Notes under the pieces: generated by a model
The model's database searches: none
Seen by the model: only the letters and a program-made list of their open reading frames with translations
What the model was told of the DNA's origin: nothing
Shown: positions 4,789 to 5,394 of the stretch, in pieces
Layout of the letters: every line of letters begins with the position of its first letter
Position numbering within the stretch: position 1 is the first letter of the stretch
Program-made: the position numbers and the translations under genes
Source of the DNA: Embleya sp040605455
Lineage (GTDB): Bacteria; Actinomycetota; Actinomycetes; Streptomycetales; Streptomycetaceae
Assembly (NCBI RefSeq): GCF_040605455.1
Contig: NZ_JBEXCV010000288.1
Location: forward strand, 1-5,394
Direction of reading: 5' to 3'
Length of the DNA: 5,394 nt

Positions 4789-5394
4789 ATGAGGCAGCGC
4801 ACCCGTCCCGTCACCAACACCGCGTTCGCCCACACCCTCGCGCGCACCGGCCGAACCTGGGCCGCCTGCGCCGCCGAAGTGCGCAAAGTCGCCGCGGAAG
4901 CCGGACACCCACTCCGCTACGACGCGTCCACGATCGCCCACTGGCTCACCGGCAGGGTTCCCCCGCAGCGCGTACGAGGGCTCGTGGTGGAAGCGTTCGC
5001 GCGGATGCTCGACGCGACCGACCTCTCCGCCGGCGACCTCGGATGGCCGGACGCGCCCTGTACCGCGACGCCCGCGCCGTGGGACGGTGACCCCGTTGAC
5101 CACCTCGCCGCGCTGGGAGCCGACGACATGCACCGCCGCGCCGCACTCGCCGCCGGGGCGTACACCCTGGCCGCCCTCACCCTCCCGATCCCCACCGCCA
5201 CCGCGAACCGCAGCGGCCGCGTCCGCGTCGGGCCCGCCGACGCCGCCCGCATCCGCGCCACCACCGCGCAACTCGCCGACCTCGACGACCGGTTCGGCGG
5301 CGGCCACGTCCGGCCGATGATCGGCGCCTACCTCGCCGGCCAGGTGGCCCCGCTCCTGCGCGCCGCCGCCGGCCCCGGCCGCGCACACGTCTTC
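4789..5394 (+). CDS. Streptomyces-type regulator with N-terminal HTH-like domain (3' end outside window)
   Basis: The frame is open from the ATG at 4789 to the window edge, showing 202 residues. Residues 8-70 match an HTH-like domain found in a large family of Streptomyces regulatory proteins, with the hallmark LRYDASTIAHWLTGRVPP (42-59). In that family this is followed by a linker and a C-terminal helical, TPR-like domain in proteins of about 400 residues, some related to the sporulation/antibiotic regulator NsdA. Here the segment DDRFGGGHVRPMIGAYLAGQVAPLL (166-190) looks like the entry to that C-terminal domain, which is cut off. An internal R116-R117 followed by AALAAGAYTLAALTLP resembles a Tat signal but lies well inside the protein, so export is unlikely. 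The gene is divergent from the decarboxylase operon and shares its control region, suggesting that it regulates that operon, itself or both. The family assignment is from memory of the motifs; the regulatory target is inference. Confidence 0.85.
   Translation, partial: MRQRTRPVTNTAFAHTLARTGRTWAACAAEVRKVAAEAGHPLRYDASTIAHWLTGRVPPQRVRGLVVEAFARMLDATDLSAGDLGWPDAPCTATPAPWDGDPVDHLAALGADDMHRRAALAAGAYTLAALTLPIPTATANRSGRVRVGPADAARIRATTAQLADLDDRFGGGHVRPMIGAYLAGQVAPLLRAAAGPGRAHVF

Noticed and set aside
4642..5388. In-frame upstream extension of the decarboxylase to about 765 residues
   Set aside because: The extra part is Gly/Arg/Val-rich and lies under the divergent regulator. A strong Shine-Dalgarno site marks the ATG at 4641, and 516 residues is normal for the family.

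Overview
The window is very GC-rich. The codon third positions of its genes are almost all G or C, and several spurious long open frames lie opposite the real genes. Together with the gene families present, this points to an actinomycete, most likely Streptomyces or a close relative. The strongest taxonomic clues are the divergent regulator at the right end (a helix-turn-helix plus C-terminal domain family typical of streptomycetes) and the actinobacterial-type HIT protein. No rRNA, tRNA, CRISPR array, insertion sequence or phage gene was seen.

Layout from left to right: (1) the 3' end of an unrecognised gene on the + strand (1-447). (2) A gap of about 415 bases with small inverted repeats but no convincing gene. 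(3) A complete + strand HIT-family hydrolase/transferase gene (863-1360). (4) A three-gene cluster on the - strand, transcribed right to left: a group II PLP-dependent amino-acid decarboxylase-like protein (4641 to 3091), a class I SAM-dependent methyltransferase (3013 to 2099) and a small nucleotidyltransferase-fold protein (2102 to 1308). The last gene overlaps the methyltransferase by four bases (ATGA) and runs convergently 53 bases into the HIT gene. (5) A 147-base divergent control region with a tandem 10-base repeat and a leader hairpin. (6) The 5' part of a regulator gene on the + strand (4789 to beyond the edge).

The most interesting unit is the decarboxylase, methyltransferase and nucleotidyltransferase operon with its divergent regulator. 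By inference it could be a compact small-molecule pathway: decarboxylation of an amino acid, methylation, then nucleotidyl transfer. Substrates cannot be read from the sequence. The decarboxylase keeps the PLP lysine, the aspartate and the stacking histidine, but several surrounding signature motifs depart from the usual group II forms. Control elements visible around the operon are the tandem repeat (4729-4748), a 9-bp leader hairpin just before the decarboxylase ribosome-binding site, an 8-bp hairpin between the first two genes, and a perfect 12-bp hairpin where the operon and the HIT gene converge. No TTA (bldA-dependent) codon was found in the complete genes.
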